A stretch of DNA of 25,665 nucleotides from Hydrogenophilales bacterium RIFOXYD1_FULL_62_11 (GCA_001802655.1 MGZO01000073.1:3105-28769), one strand, 5' to 3'. Numbered from the stretch's first letter, positions 1 to 7,026 are shown. A program made the numbers and translations. The notes: generated by a model not told the origin, from the sequence alone.

Positions 1-568
1 CGCGCTGCACGTAATCGCCCAGGTGGCGATCCGGCGCCCACAGCAGCTTGTGGCCCTGGCTGTGCAGGTATTTGACGATCTTGACCGCGATGCCGGAGGT
101 GACGACCCAGTCGGCGCGCGCTTTCACCGCCGCGCTGGTGTTGGCGTAGACGACCGACAGCCGGTCCGGGTGGGCGTCGCAAAACGCGGCGAACGCGTCG
201 GCCGGGCAGGCCAGATCGAGCGAGCAGTCGGCTTTCAGGTCGGGCATCAGCACGCGCTTTTCCGGATTGAGGATCTTGGCGGTTTCGCCCATGAACTTGA
301 CGCCGGCGACGATCAACGTTTTCGCCGGGTGGGCGTGGCCGAAGCGCGCCATTTCCAGCGAGTCCGATACGCAGCCGCCGGTTTCCTCGGCCAGATCCTG
401 CAGGTCGGCCGAGGTGTAGTAATGCGCCACCAGCACCGCGTCCTGCTGTTTCATCAAGGCCTTGATGCGCGTTTTGAGCGCCTCGCGCTCGTCGTTGCCG
501 AGCACTTCTTCCACCACGGGCGGCGGCAGGATGACAGGGCGGACAGGCAGGGGAAAAGTGGCAATCAT
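1..568 (-). CDS. nadA: Quinolinate synthase NadA, N-terminal part (runs off the window)
   Basis: NadA is the [4Fe-4S] enzyme that condenses iminoaspartate with dihydroxyacetone phosphate to quinolinate in de novo NAD synthesis. About 189 codons are present, running from an ATG at 568 to the window edge, so the C-terminus and its last cluster cysteine are outside. Visible family motifs are VAHYYTSADLQDLAEETGG near residue 50, the cysteine-bearing segment MPDLKADCSLDLACP, YANTSAAVKARADWVVTSG, and PDRHLGDYV near the edge. The opposite strand is also open here but encodes no recognisable protein. The gene is divergent from hda, with about 150 bp between the starts. No strong Shine-Dalgarno sequence precedes this ATG, so the exact start is less certain than the identity. 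Confidence 0.93.
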   Translation of the reverse strand, partial: MIATFPLPVRPVILPPPVVEEVLGNDEREALKTRIKALMKQQDAVLVAHYYTSADLQDLAEETGGCVSDSLEMARFGHAHPAKTLIVAGVKFMGETAKILNPEKRVLMPDLKADCSLDLACPADAFAAFCDAHPDRLSVVYANTSAAVKARADWVVTSGIAVKIVKYLHSQGHKLLWAPDRHLGDYVQR

Positions 569-720
569 TGGCAAACTTTCGGAGCAGCAGGTTGAGCCTG
601 AAAGTATAGCCGGGCGTGGCAGCGTCTTTCGTCCTCACGCCAGAATCCCGCAGATTTCCTGGGTGGATACGGTCAAGGGCATGGTGCGCAGGGGTTTGGA
701 TCGCTTATCCTCTCGACCCC

Positions 721-1368
721 ATGCGACAGCTTCTCCTCGATATTCGTCCGCCTGCCCGTCCTGATCTCGCCCGCTTTGTAGCGGGGCGCAATGTCGAACT
801 CATGGCGCAGCTCAATGCCATGCTCGACGGCACGGCGACCGAACGCATGGTGTATGTGTGGGGTGCGCCGGGGAGCGGCAAGAGTTATTTGCTGGCGGCT
901 TGGGCGGCGGCGTGTGAGGCACGCGGACGCAGCGTGGTGCAGGGCGGCGCGGTGGCGGGCGAGGTGGTGGTGGCAGACGCGGTGGAAAGTTGGGACGCTG
1001 CCCGGCAACAGGCTGGTTTTGCCGCATTCAACCAGGTCCGAGAACACGCCGGACTGTGGCTGGCTGCGGGCAATCTGCCGCCAGCCGAGCTTCCGCTGAT
1101 GCCGGAACTGCAAACCCGGTTTGGCTGGGGGCTGGTGTTTCAGATGCAGCCTTTAAACGATGCGGAAAAGCGCACTGCCTTACAGCAGCACGCCGAAACC
1201 CTCGGATTCCAGCTTGATTCGCAGGTGGCGGATTATCTGCTGACCCGTGCCGCGCGCGACATGCAAAGCCTGCTGGCAGTGCTGGAGGCGCTGGACCGGA
1301 TCAGCCTCGAAACGCGGCGCCCGATCACCTTGCCGTTGGCGCGGCAGCTACTCAATCCGCAAGCCTGA
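721..1368 (+). CDS. hda: DnaA regulatory inactivator Hda
   Basis: The product is a 215-residue DnaA-like AAA+ protein that in E. coli works with the DNA-loaded beta clamp to stimulate hydrolysis of DnaA-bound ATP and so prevent over-initiation. The start at 721 is chosen because the protein then begins MRQLLLDI, a QLxL-type clamp-binding motif expected at the Hda N-terminus; the longer open frame from 616 adds an unlike extension. A Walker A motif GAPGSGKS lies at residues 48-55, a Walker B-like VVVADAVESWD follows, and LQTRFGWGLVFQMQPL is the conserved AAA+ arginine region. The stop lies only 3 bp from the stop of the convergent thioredoxin gene. No strong ribosome binding site is seen before the ATG. 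Confidence 0.88.
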   Translation: MRQLLLDIRPPARPDLARFVAGRNVELMAQLNAMLDGTATERMVYVWGAPGSGKSYLLAAWAAACEARGRSVVQGGAVAGEVVVADAVESWDAARQQAGFAAFNQVREHAGLWLAAGNLPPAELPLMPELQTRFGWGLVFQMQPLNDAEKRTALQQHAETLGFQLDSQVADYLLTRAARDMQSLLAVLEALDRISLETRRPITLPLARQLLNPQA

Positions 1369-1384
1369 GGCTCAGGCCTCAGGC
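1363..1384. repeat. Inverted repeat across the two convergent stop codons
   Basis: GCCTGAGG and CCTCAGGC form a perfect 8-bp stem around a 6-nt loop. The repeat includes the stop codons of both hda and the thioredoxin gene. It could act as a short bidirectional transcript end, but neither strand has a T-run after it. Confidence 0.5.
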
Positions 1385-1746
1385 TGTGCCTGCTGCTCGG
1401 CGATGTCCTTGTGGACTTGCGCCATGTCCAGCCCCATGACCTGTTCAATCAGGCCGTCGAGTGCGTGGGCGGGCAGCGAGCCGGATTCGGAATACAGAAT
1501 GACCTGTTCGCGGAACACCATCAGGGTGGGGATCGAGCGGATCTGGAAAAATCCGGCGAGCTCCTGCTCGACTTCGGTGTTGACCTTGGCGAACACGATA
1601 TTGGCGTGCTTTTCGGCAGCGGCCTCGAAAATGGGCGCGAAACCGCGACACGGGCCGCACCAGGGTGCCCAGAAATCGACGACGACGACGTCGTTGCTCT
1701 GGATGGTGGATTCGAAATTTGCCTGAGTAAGTTCGATGACGGCCAT
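1372..1746 (-). CDS. Thioredoxin-family protein
   Basis: This is a 124-residue cytoplasmic thioredoxin, a dithiol-disulfide exchange protein. The canonical active site WCGPC is at residues 29-33, followed by the fold's expected strands and the cis-proline segment SIPTLMVF. There is no signal peptide. The C-terminus has a charged, Gln-rich tail beyond the roughly 108 residues of E. coli TrxA. A CAGGAA ribosome binding site sits just upstream of the ATG. A 10-bp hairpin with a T-rich tail (1778-1799) is only about 30 bp upstream, which may matter for expression. Whether it is the housekeeping TrxA or a paralogue cannot be decided from the window. Confidence 0.92.
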   Translation of the reverse strand: MAVIELTQANFESTIQSNDVVVVDFWAPWCGPCRGFAPIFEAAAEKHANIVFAKVNTEVEQELAGFFQIRSIPTLMVFREQVILYSESGSLPAHALDGLIEQVMGLDMAQVHKDIAEQQAQPEA

Positions 1747-1766
1747 GCTGGATTCCTGGTGATGGA

Positions 1767-1799
1767 TAAAAGAAATGGCGCAAGGACAAGTCCTTGCGC
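1767..1799 (-). terminator. Hairpin with T-rich tail upstream of the thioredoxin gene
   Basis: GCGCAAGGAC and GTCCTTGCGC form a perfect 10-bp inverted repeat with a 2-nt centre at 1778-1799. On the minus strand it is followed by CATTTCTTTTATCC. It could terminate transcripts coming from the small gene at 1931-2233, or act as a leader attenuator for the thioredoxin gene, whose ATG is about 30 bp further on. Confidence 0.45.
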
Positions 1800-1890
1800 C
1801 TCAGTGCGCCACCCTATCATGGATGGCGCGCCACCGCCAATGCGGGGCTCATCGTCAGGTAGATCAAGCCTGGCTGCCTGCTACCCGGGT

Positions 1891-1908
1891 GCGACCGAAG
1901 CCGGTCGC
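1891..1908. repeat. Short hairpin downstream of the small gene at 1931-2233
   Basis: GCGACCG-AAGC-CGGTCGC is a 7-bp stem with a 4-nt loop, about 25 bp past the stop of the minus-strand gene. No T-run follows it on the minus strand, so it is only a possible 3'-end stabiliser or weak terminator. Confidence 0.35.
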
Positions 1909-1930
1909 CCTGAATAAGGAAAGGGTCAGT

Positions 1931-2233
1931 TCACACATGGAAGAAGCCGTGGCGGGTCGTTTGCTGCTGCCCGCTACGCACCATGTTCTGGCTGTGCTTG
2001 AGGTTGTTGCGCACTTCGGCGCGGTTGACCGCCATGATGAGTTCGGTCGCCAGTACGCGTGCCTGGTGCGGGGTCAGGCTGAGTTCGCAACCCTGTGCCG
2101 CCATCGCGAGAATGACGTTGTCCTGGCCTTTGGTGTCTTCTTTCAGCGTGACATCCAGGGTGCCGCCTTGGTTGAGGTCAATCATGTTGTCTGCTCCTTG
2201 CGTTGTGTATGCCAAGGTATATGCAGTGTCCAT
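1931..2233 (-). CDS. Hypothetical small protein, unrecognised
   Basis: This is a 100-residue open frame with good start signals and codon use like its neighbours. I do not recognise the family. The middle, MIDLNQGGTLDVTLKEDT then VILAMAAQGCELSLTPHQARVLATELIMAVNRAEV, looks like a compact alpha/beta domain. The last 20 residues are polar and Gln/Thr-rich. No signal peptide, membrane segment or cysteine motif is evident (a single Cys). Two starts are credible: ATG at 2233 with AGGAGA upstream, and an in-frame ATG at 2185 with AAGGAG upstream, the latter giving an 84-residue product beginning MIDLNQGG. It stands alone, between the thioredoxin gene and msrP. Confidence 0.65.
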   Translation of the reverse strand: MDTAYTLAYTTQGADNMIDLNQGGTLDVTLKEDTKGQDNVILAMAAQGCELSLTPHQARVLATELIMAVNRAEVRNNLKHSQNMVRSGQQQTTRHGFFHV

Positions 2234-2621
2234 GCCAATCTCCTGTGGGTGATCAATCGCTCGAAAACCGAATTAAATCAGGGGGGTTTGACAGGCTGAT
2301 TAAATTGTCGCGCACCCCTCTCTGACGAGGCCTCGTCAGAGAGGGTGGCGAATTCATCACTTTGGGGGCACCTGGTGCGCGTCAGGCGCGTCTGGCCAAC
2401 CTGGGAGTGAATAGGACCGGCTCGCCACGAGGCTGCGAAGACACCGGCGGCAAGCGCGGAGTTCCGTTGAAACAACAGCAGAATCTGAGGCGAGTACAAC
2501 TTGTCAGCCCCAAGCTGAAACAAATCCCTCAAAGCCGGGTCAACCCGAGTGTGCGCCGTGTAAGGATTGCGCGCGTACTTCGACGATTGGTTAATCGCAC
2601 TACATTGAACAGGAACCCAGC
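2234..2621. other. Non-coding stretch of about 390 bp between divergent genes
   Basis: Short open frames exist on both strands (minus 2278-2532, plus 2362-2628), but they are rich in Arg, Ser and Thr, lack ribosome binding sites and resemble no known protein. The stretch must hold the divergent promoters for the small gene and msrP. It contains the 30-bp palindrome at 2316-2345 and an imperfect inverted repeat (10 of 11 positions) at 2271-2281 and 2296-2306, which could be an operator. A weak promoter-like pair (TTCGAC, 16 bp, TACATT) lies at 2579-2606, just ahead of msrP. Confidence 0.55.
2316..2345. repeat. Perfect 30-bp palindrome
   Basis: The arm CCCTCTCTGACGAGG is followed immediately by its exact reverse complement, with no spacer. 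Neither side has a T-run, so it is not a standard intrinsic terminator. It could form a cruciform or bind a large dimeric protein. Confidence 0.8.
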
Positions 2622-3560
2622 ATGCTGATACGCCATCCCGACGCCATCCTGCCGTCTGAAATCACCCCGCCTGAAATTTATCGCGAGCGCCGCCGCTTCA
2701 TGCAGGGCATGGGTGCGCTGGCTGCCGGCACAGCACTGGGCACACTGGACGATGCCCACGCCGGCATCAAGCTGGCCGGCGTGCGCACCAGCCCCTACAC
2801 GCTCGACGAAGCCAGGACACCATTCAAGGACATCACGACTTACAACAACTTCTACGAATTCGGAACGGGCAAAAGTGACCCGGCAGAAAACGCAGGCAGC
2901 TTGCGCACCCGGCCATGGACCGTGGCGATCGAGGGCGAGGTGCGTAAACCCAAAACCTGGGACATCGACGCCCTGCTGAGGCTCGCCCCGCTGGAAGAGC
3001 GCGTGTATCGCATGCGCTGCGTCGAGGGCTGGTCGATGGTCATTCCGTGGGTGGGCTTTCCGCTGGCCGAATTGCTGCGCCGTGTCGAGCCGACCGGCAA
3101 GGCCCGATATGTTGAGTTCGTAAGCTTGAACGACCCCAAACAGATGCCGGGTCAGCGTTCGCGTGTGCTCGACTGGCCGTACGTCGAAGGCCTGCGGCTG
3201 GACGAGGCGATGCATCCCCTGACGCTGATGACGATGGGTTTGTACGGCGAGGTGCTGCCGAATCAGAACGGCGCGCCGATCCGGCTGGTGGTGCCGTGGA
3301 AATACGGCTTCAAGAGCGCCAAGTCCATCGTCAAAATCCGTCTGGTGGAAAAGCAGCCGGTCAGCTCGTGGACAAGGGCCAACCCTGACGAATACGGTTT
3401 TTATTCCAACGTCAATCCGCAGGTCGACCATCCGCGCTGGAGCCAGGCCAAGGAGCGCCGCATCGGCGAGTTTTTCAAGCGCGACACGCTGATGTTCAAT
3501 GGCTACGCCAATCAGGTGGCCCAGCTGTATCGCGGCATGGATCTGAAAAAGTACTATTGA
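2622..3560 (+). CDS. msrP: Protein-methionine-sulfoxide reductase catalytic subunit MsrP
   Basis: MsrP (YedY) is a periplasmic molybdopterin enzyme that reduces methionine sulfoxide in envelope proteins, using electrons from the quinone pool through MsrQ. The 312-residue length fits the family. A twin-arginine export signal is visible: RERRRFMQGM at residues 21-30 followed by a short Ala/Gly-rich hydrophobic stretch. YNNFYEFG near residues 74-81 and RMRCVEGWSM, with the molybdenum-ligand cysteine at 133, are hallmarks. The end GMDLKKYY is also typical. An AGGAA ribosome binding site precedes the ATG. The stop overlaps the start of msrQ by one base (TGATG), indicating translational coupling. 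Confidence 0.95.
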   Translation: MLIRHPDAILPSEITPPEIYRERRRFMQGMGALAAGTALGTLDDAHAGIKLAGVRTSPYTLDEARTPFKDITTYNNFYEFGTGKSDPAENAGSLRTRPWTVAIEGEVRKPKTWDIDALLRLAPLEERVYRMRCVEGWSMVIPWVGFPLAELLRRVEPTGKARYVEFVSLNDPKQMPGQRSRVLDWPYVEGLRLDEAMHPLTLMTMGLYGEVLPNQNGAPIRLVVPWKYGFKSAKSIVKIRLVEKQPVSSWTRANPDEYGFYSNVNPQVDHPRWSQAKERRIGEFFKRDTLMFNGYANQVAQLYRGMDLKKYY

Positions 3561-4177
3561 TGGGTGCCGTACTGCGCAACCCCAAGCTCTGGATATTCGC
3601 TATCTGCTTGCTGCCACTGGCGCGGCTGATTGCACTGGGCGGCAGTGGAGGGCTGGGTGCCAACCCCATCGAGTTCATCACCCGCTCTACGGGAACCTGG
3701 ACGCTGGTCGGGCTGATCCTGACCTTGTCGGTCACGCCCCTGCGGCGGCTGAGTGGGTATGCGAATCTCATTCGCTATCGGCGCATGCTGGGCTTGTTCA
3801 GTTTCTTTTATGCCTGCCTGCATTTCGTCACCTATATCTGGCTGGACCAGTTTTTTGATCTGGCGGCTATCGCAAGGGATATCGTGAAGCGACCTTTCAT
3901 TACCGTGGGTTTCTCCGCTTTCGTCCTGCTTATTCCGCTGGCCTCAACCTCGACCCACGCCATGATGCGGCGCCTGGGCCGCCGCTGGCAGCACCTGCAT
4001 CGGCTGATCTACCTCGTCGCGCTCTTGGCCGTGGTTCATTATCTTTGGCTGGTGAAAAAGGATCTGACATCGCCCCTGATTTACGGGGCAGTCGTGGTGA
4101 TCTTGCTGGCATTGCGATTGCCGTGGGGGGTACGCCTGATGCAGGCTCTGCGCGGCTGGGGAGCGGCAGTTCGATAG
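3560..4177 (+). CDS. msrQ: Heme-binding membrane subunit MsrQ
   Basis: MsrQ (YedZ) is the inner-membrane b-type cytochrome that passes electrons from quinones to MsrP. The 205-residue protein has about six hydrophobic segments, starting with LWIFAICLLPLARLIAL and ending with LIYGAVVVILLALRLPWGV. Histidines suited to heme ligation occur in FFYACLHFVTYIW, STSTHAMM and WQHLHRLIYLVALLAVVHYLW. The ATG at 3560 overlaps the msrP stop; a TTG one codon earlier is possible but less likely. A strong terminator follows at 4222-4245. The organisation msrP-msrQ is the standard one. Confidence 0.94.
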   Translation: MGAVLRNPKLWIFAICLLPLARLIALGGSGGLGANPIEFITRSTGTWTLVGLILTLSVTPLRRLSGYANLIRYRRMLGLFSFFYACLHFVTYIWLDQFFDLAAIARDIVKRPFITVGFSAFVLLIPLASTSTHAMMRRLGRRWQHLHRLIYLVALLAVVHYLWLVKKDLTSPLIYGAVVVILLALRLPWGVRLMQALRGWGAAVR

Positions 4178-4217
4178 CAAAACGCTTCAGGTAATCAGGA
4201 CGGACGCACGCAAGCAT

Positions 4218-4249
4218 AAAAAAACGGGGGCAAAAGCCCCCGTTTCATT
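4218..4249. terminator. Bidirectional intrinsic terminator between msrQ and the histone-like gene
   Basis: AAACGGGGGC-AAAA-GCCCCCGTTT (4222-4245) forms a perfect 10-bp stem with a 4-nt loop. On the minus strand it is followed by a run of seven T, and on the plus strand by TTTCATTT. It should end transcripts of both convergent units. Confidence 0.9.
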
Positions 4250-4263
4250 TGGGACCCGAGACG

Positions 4264-5004
4264 TCAAAGACCAAAAGGCTTGATGACCGGTGCCGCGGGC
4301 GCAGGGGCTGCGGCAGGCGCCGCAGCCGGCTTGGCAGCAGGGACGGCTTTTTTTACCACCGGTTTTTTAACGGCAGGTTTGGCCGCTGCGGGTTTGGCTG
4401 CAGGTTTAACAACCGCTTTGATCACGGGCTTTTTAACGGGCGCCTTGGCTACCGGTTTCTTGACCGCCGGTTTGGCAACCACTTTGGCCACAGGCTTTTT
4501 GACGGCAGCCTTGGCGGCCGGCTTTTTAGCGACCGGTTTGGCCGCTACTTTTTTGGCGACCGGCTTGGCGGCGACTTTTTTGACTGCAGCCTTCACGACC
4601 GGCTTTTTAGCGACCGGTTTGGCCGCTGCTTTTTTGGCAACCGGTTTGACGACTGCTTTTTTGGCTGCAGCCTTCACGACCGGCTTTTTGGCAGCTGGTT
4701 TAGCGACTGCTTTTTTGGCAACCGGCTTGGCTACTGCCTTTTTGACGGCAGCCTTGGCAGCCGGTTTGGCAGCTACTTTTTTGGCAACCGGCTTTTTAGC
4801 GACCGGCTTGGCCGTTACTTTTTTGGCAACTGGCTTGGCGGCGACTTTTTTGACTGCAGCCTTCACGACCGGTTTTTTGGCAGCCGGTTTGGCGACTGCT
4901 TTTTTGGCTACCGGCTTGGCGGCGACTTTTTTAACAACGGGTTTGGCAGCGGCTGCTGCCTTCTTGACCGCCGGCTTGGCGGCGGGGTTCTTTACTGTTG
5001 CCAT
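4264..5004 (-). CDS. Lys/Ala/Pro/Val-repeat histone H1-like protein
   Basis: The 246-residue protein is almost entirely K, A, P and V in units such as KPVAKKAVAKPAAKK and VKAAVKKVAAKPVAKK. This is the composition of bacterial histone H1-like and AlgP-type C-terminal domains, which bind DNA without sequence preference. The last 40 residues change to an Ala/Pro-rich segment ending PVIKPFGL. There is no signal peptide. A clear AAGGAG lies 7 nt before the ATG. Its 3' end meets the shared bidirectional terminator. The near-identical DNA repeats make this gene prone to length change by slippage and to assembly error. Long open frames on the opposite strand are by-products of the repeat. Role in nucleoid structure or in regulation is inferred from composition only. 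Confidence 0.85.
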   Translation of the reverse strand: MATVKNPAAKPAVKKAAAAAKPVVKKVAAKPVAKKAVAKPAAKKPVVKAAVKKVAAKPVAKKVTAKPVAKKPVAKKVAAKPAAKAAVKKAVAKPVAKKAVAKPAAKKPVVKAAAKKAVVKPVAKKAAAKPVAKKPVVKAAVKKVAAKPVAKKVAAKPVAKKPAAKAAVKKPVAKVVAKPAVKKPVAKAPVKKPVIKAVVKPAAKPAAAKPAVKKPVVKKAVPAAKPAAAPAAAPAPAAPVIKPFGL

Positions 5005-5298
5005 TTAACACTCCTTAGAAGTTGGACACATCACTTAACTACTACAGCTCAAAGCCACGTGCAGTCAGAAATTGCACTTCCAAAGCGTGGTACCGACAGG
5101 CGATCGACTTGCCCGAAACCCGCGTGTTACGGGCGATACCGAGGCTCCGCTTGGTGAGCCTCATTCTAGTGAGTTTTTCCGGCGCTTCAATGAATAGGCG
5201 AAAGCTGGCGCAAACAATTCGCTGAAAAATGTAGCGATCAAGCAAAATGTAGCGAGTCGACACCAAATCAGGCTAATTGTTTCGTCGTTGTTTTTCAG
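5005..5298. other. Intergenic leader region upstream of the histone-like gene
   Basis: About 290 bp separate the lysA stop from the histone-like gene. The small open frames here (for example minus 5042-5266) have no ribosome binding site and no recognisable product. The region holds a sigma70-like promoter candidate and a 7-bp hairpin (GAGGCTC/GAGCCTC, 5141-5162) that would sit at the very 5' end of a leader of about 150 nt. No intrinsic terminator for lysA is apparent. Confidence 0.5.
5163..5190 (-). promoter_or_regulatory. Candidate sigma70 promoter for the histone-like gene
   Basis: Read on the minus strand, TTGAAG (5190-5185), a 16-bp spacer and TAGAAT (5168-5163) resemble -35 and -10 boxes. 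The predicted start near 5156 would give a 5' leader of about 150 nt before the ATG at 5004. Confidence 0.4.
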
Positions 5299-6549
5299 CT
5301 AAGCCCAATCAACAAGCCATTCTCCAGCCATCAGGCCGGATTGTGTTTCGCGTTCCCGGATGAGGTGAATTTCATTCTTGTCGATCAGGATTTCTGCTGC
5401 GCGAGGGCGGGAATTGTAGTTTGACGCCATGCTCATGCCGTATGCACCCGCTGAAAGCACTGCCAGCAAGTCGCCTTCCTCGATATTCAGGTCGCGTGCA
5501 AAGCCAATAAAGTCACCCGTTTCGCAGATCGGACCCACGATGTCGTAGCGCTTGCCATGGGCATTTCGCTGATCGACGGCGACAATTTCGTGATACGCCT
5601 CGTACAACGCGGGACGCATCAGGTCGTTCATCGCGGCATCGACGATGGCGAAGTTTTTATCTTCGCCCGGCTTCAGATACTCAACTCGGGTCAGTAGCAA
5701 ACCGGCGTTGCCGACCAGTGAGCGCCCCGGCTCAAGCAACAATTTTTCAGTACGGCCCTTGAAGCGCGCGGCCAGTTCGCGACCGTAAGCGGCGAGGTCG
5801 GGCGGAGTTTCATCGTGGTAGCGAATGCCGACACCGCCGCCAAGGTCGATGTGGTGCAGCGTAATACCTTCGGATGCCAGGGTGTCGACCAGTGCCAGCA
5901 CGCGATCAGCGGCATCAACTAACGGTGAAAGATCGGTGAGCTGCGAACCGATGTGGCAATCGATGCCAGTGACCTGGAGATGGGGCAGGCTGGCAGCCAG
6001 GCGATAGAGTGCAGGGGCCTCGGCAATCGGTACGCCGAACTTGTTTTCCTTGAGCCCGGTCGAGATATACGGGTGTGTCTTCGGGTCGACATCGGGATTG
6101 ACGCGGAAAGAAACCGGCGCAACCTTGCCCAGTTCGCTCGCGACCCGGTTGAGCCGCTGCAATTCGCTGGCCGATTCGACGTTGAAACAGAGAATTCCCG
6201 CTTCCAGGCCGGCGCGCATTTCCTGTGCGGTCTTGCCTACACCGGAGAACACCACTTTGGCCGGATCGCCACCGGCGGCCAGCACCCGTGCCAGCTCGCC
6301 GCCGGAGACAATGTCGAAACCGGCGCCCAGGCGAACGAACAGGTTGAGGATCGCCAGATTCGAGTTGGCTTTGACGGCGTAGCAGATCAAGTGCGGGGTG
6401 TTGGCAAACGCCTCGGCATAGGTCTGGTAGGCTGATTCAAGTGCCTGCCGGGAGTACACATAAAGCGGCGTATCGAATCGTTCGGCGAGTTGGGTGAGCG
6501 CCACGTCTTCCAGATGAAGCTGGCCGTCAAGTCTGTGCAGGGTGTTCAA
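5299..6549 (-). CDS. lysA: Diaminopimelate decarboxylase LysA
   Basis: LysA is a PLP enzyme of the alanine racemase fold that decarboxylates meso-diaminopimelate to L-lysine, the last step of that pathway. The length of 416 residues is normal. Visible motifs are CYAVKANSN with the PLP lysine near residue 60, CHIGSQL, the phosphate-binding GGGVGIRY, EPGRSLVGNAG, CETGDF with the substrate-site cysteine, and GAYGMSMASNYNSRP. The start codon appears to be TTG at 6549, overlapping the TGA of lptM; the resulting N-terminus NTLHRLDGQLHLEDVAL fits the family, and there is no better ATG nearby. Coupled translation with lptM is therefore likely. Confidence 0.95.
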   Translation of the reverse strand: MNTLHRLDGQLHLEDVALTQLAERFDTPLYVYSRQALESAYQTYAEAFANTPHLICYAVKANSNLAILNLFVRLGAGFDIVSGGELARVLAAGGDPAKVVFSGVGKTAQEMRAGLEAGILCFNVESASELQRLNRVASELGKVAPVSFRVNPDVDPKTHPYISTGLKENKFGVPIAEAPALYRLAASLPHLQVTGIDCHIGSQLTDLSPLVDAADRVLALVDTLASEGITLHHIDLGGGVGIRYHDETPPDLAAYGRELAARFKGRTEKLLLEPGRSLVGNAGLLLTRVEYLKPGEDKNFAIVDAAMNDLMRPALYEAYHEIVAVDQRNAHGKRYDIVGPICETGDFIGFARDLNIEEGDLLAVLSAGAYGMSMASNYNSRPRAAEILIDKNEIHLIRERETQSGLMAGEWLVDWA

Positions 6550-6671
6550 TTGGACGTCCGTTGCGGTGCGGGAGGATTTTCGGGAAGATACAGGTCACCC
6601 TTGATGCCGCAGGCGGTCAAACCCAGTCCGCAGAGCAGCAGGGACACTATATATATGGTGCGTATTTTCAT
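6546..6671 (-). CDS. lptM: LPS translocon maturation chaperone-like small lipoprotein LptM
   Basis: A 41-residue lipoprotein whose lipobox LTAC places the lipidated cysteine at residue 21, followed by GIKGDLYLP, the conserved hallmark of LptM (formerly YifL). In E. coli LptM associates with the outer-membrane LPS translocon LptDE and helps its oxidative maturation. The start at 6671 gives a normal signal peptide (MKIRTIYIVSLLLCG); a longer frame from 6731 adds an unlike leader that overlaps cyaY. It lies directly upstream of lysA with overlapping stop and start, the usual neighbourhood in proteobacteria. Confidence 0.88.
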   Translation of the reverse strand: MKIRTIYIVSLLLCGLGLTACGIKGDLYLPENPPAPQRTSN

Positions 6672-6699
6672 GCGCGAAATGTTAGCACGGGACCCCAAG

Positions 6700-7020
6700 A
6701 TGAAAACCGAATCAGGCGAAGCCGAATTCAACCTGGCCGCCAGTAAGACCCTGGCTCATATCGAACAGGCGCTGGAAGAGGCCGATCTCGATTTTGAAAC
6801 GCCGGCTGATGGCATTCTCGAGGTCGAATTCGAGAATGGCAGCAAGATCATCATCAACCGCCACGGCGTAGCGCGCGAAATCTGGGTTGCCGCCCCCTCG
6901 GGCGGCTTTCATTTCAAACCGCAGGATGGCGATTGGGTTGATACCAAGGACGGCACGCCGCTTTACAGCAGGCTGGCTGCGCTGGTTTTGGCTCAGGGTG
7001 GCGCTTCAATCAGGTTTTAA
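6700..7020 (+). CDS. cyaY: Frataxin homologue CyaY
   Basis: CyaY is the bacterial frataxin, an acidic iron-binding protein that modulates the IscS/IscU iron-sulfur cluster assembly machinery. The chosen ATG gives 106 residues, the same length as E. coli CyaY. The N-terminal acidic helix (EAEFNLAASKTLAHIEQALEEADLDFE) is followed by the diagnostic strand LEVEFENGSKIIINR, then EIWVAAPSGGFHF and DGDWVDTKDGT. Longer starts at 6671 or upstream are possible but overlap lptM. Only 28 bp separate the start from that of the divergent lptM-lysA unit, so promoters of each lie partly in the other's 5' region. A MarR-type gene begins 6 bp after its stop. Confidence 0.92.
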   Translation: MKTESGEAEFNLAASKTLAHIEQALEEADLDFETPADGILEVEFENGSKIIINRHGVAREIWVAAPSGGFHFKPQDGDWVDTKDGTPLYSRLAALVLAQGGASIRF

Positions 7021-7026
7021 CCTGTC

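Noticed and set aside
23..595. 190-residue plus-strand open frame at the window start
   Set aside because: The minus strand encodes NadA with conserved motifs throughout; the plus frame is antisense noise.
2278..2628. Short open frames on both strands in the gap before msrP
   Set aside because: Composition is unlike a folded protein, there is no ribosome binding site, and the 30-bp palindrome lies inside the minus frame.
2529..3431. 300-residue minus-strand open frame opposite msrP
   Set aside because: It lies wholly antisense to a well-identified gene, has no recognisable domain, and arises from high GC at third codon positions.
4300..5000. Repeated units resembling a CRISPR or tandem-repeat array
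   Set aside because: The units are codon repeats within one intact open frame, have no regular unique spacers, and no cas genes are near.
4249..5157. Long open frames on the plus strand (4249-5157 and 4280-5008) opposite the histone-like gene
   Set aside because: Their Phe/Gly/Arg-rich or Thr/Ala/Gly-rich repeat sequences are mirror products of the KPAV codon repeats; they lack ribosome binding sites, and the minus-strand gene has a clear one.
5042..5266. 74-residue minus-strand frame in the leader of the histone-like gene
   Set aside because: No ribosome binding site or homology, and it overlaps the candidate promoter; treated as leader sequence.
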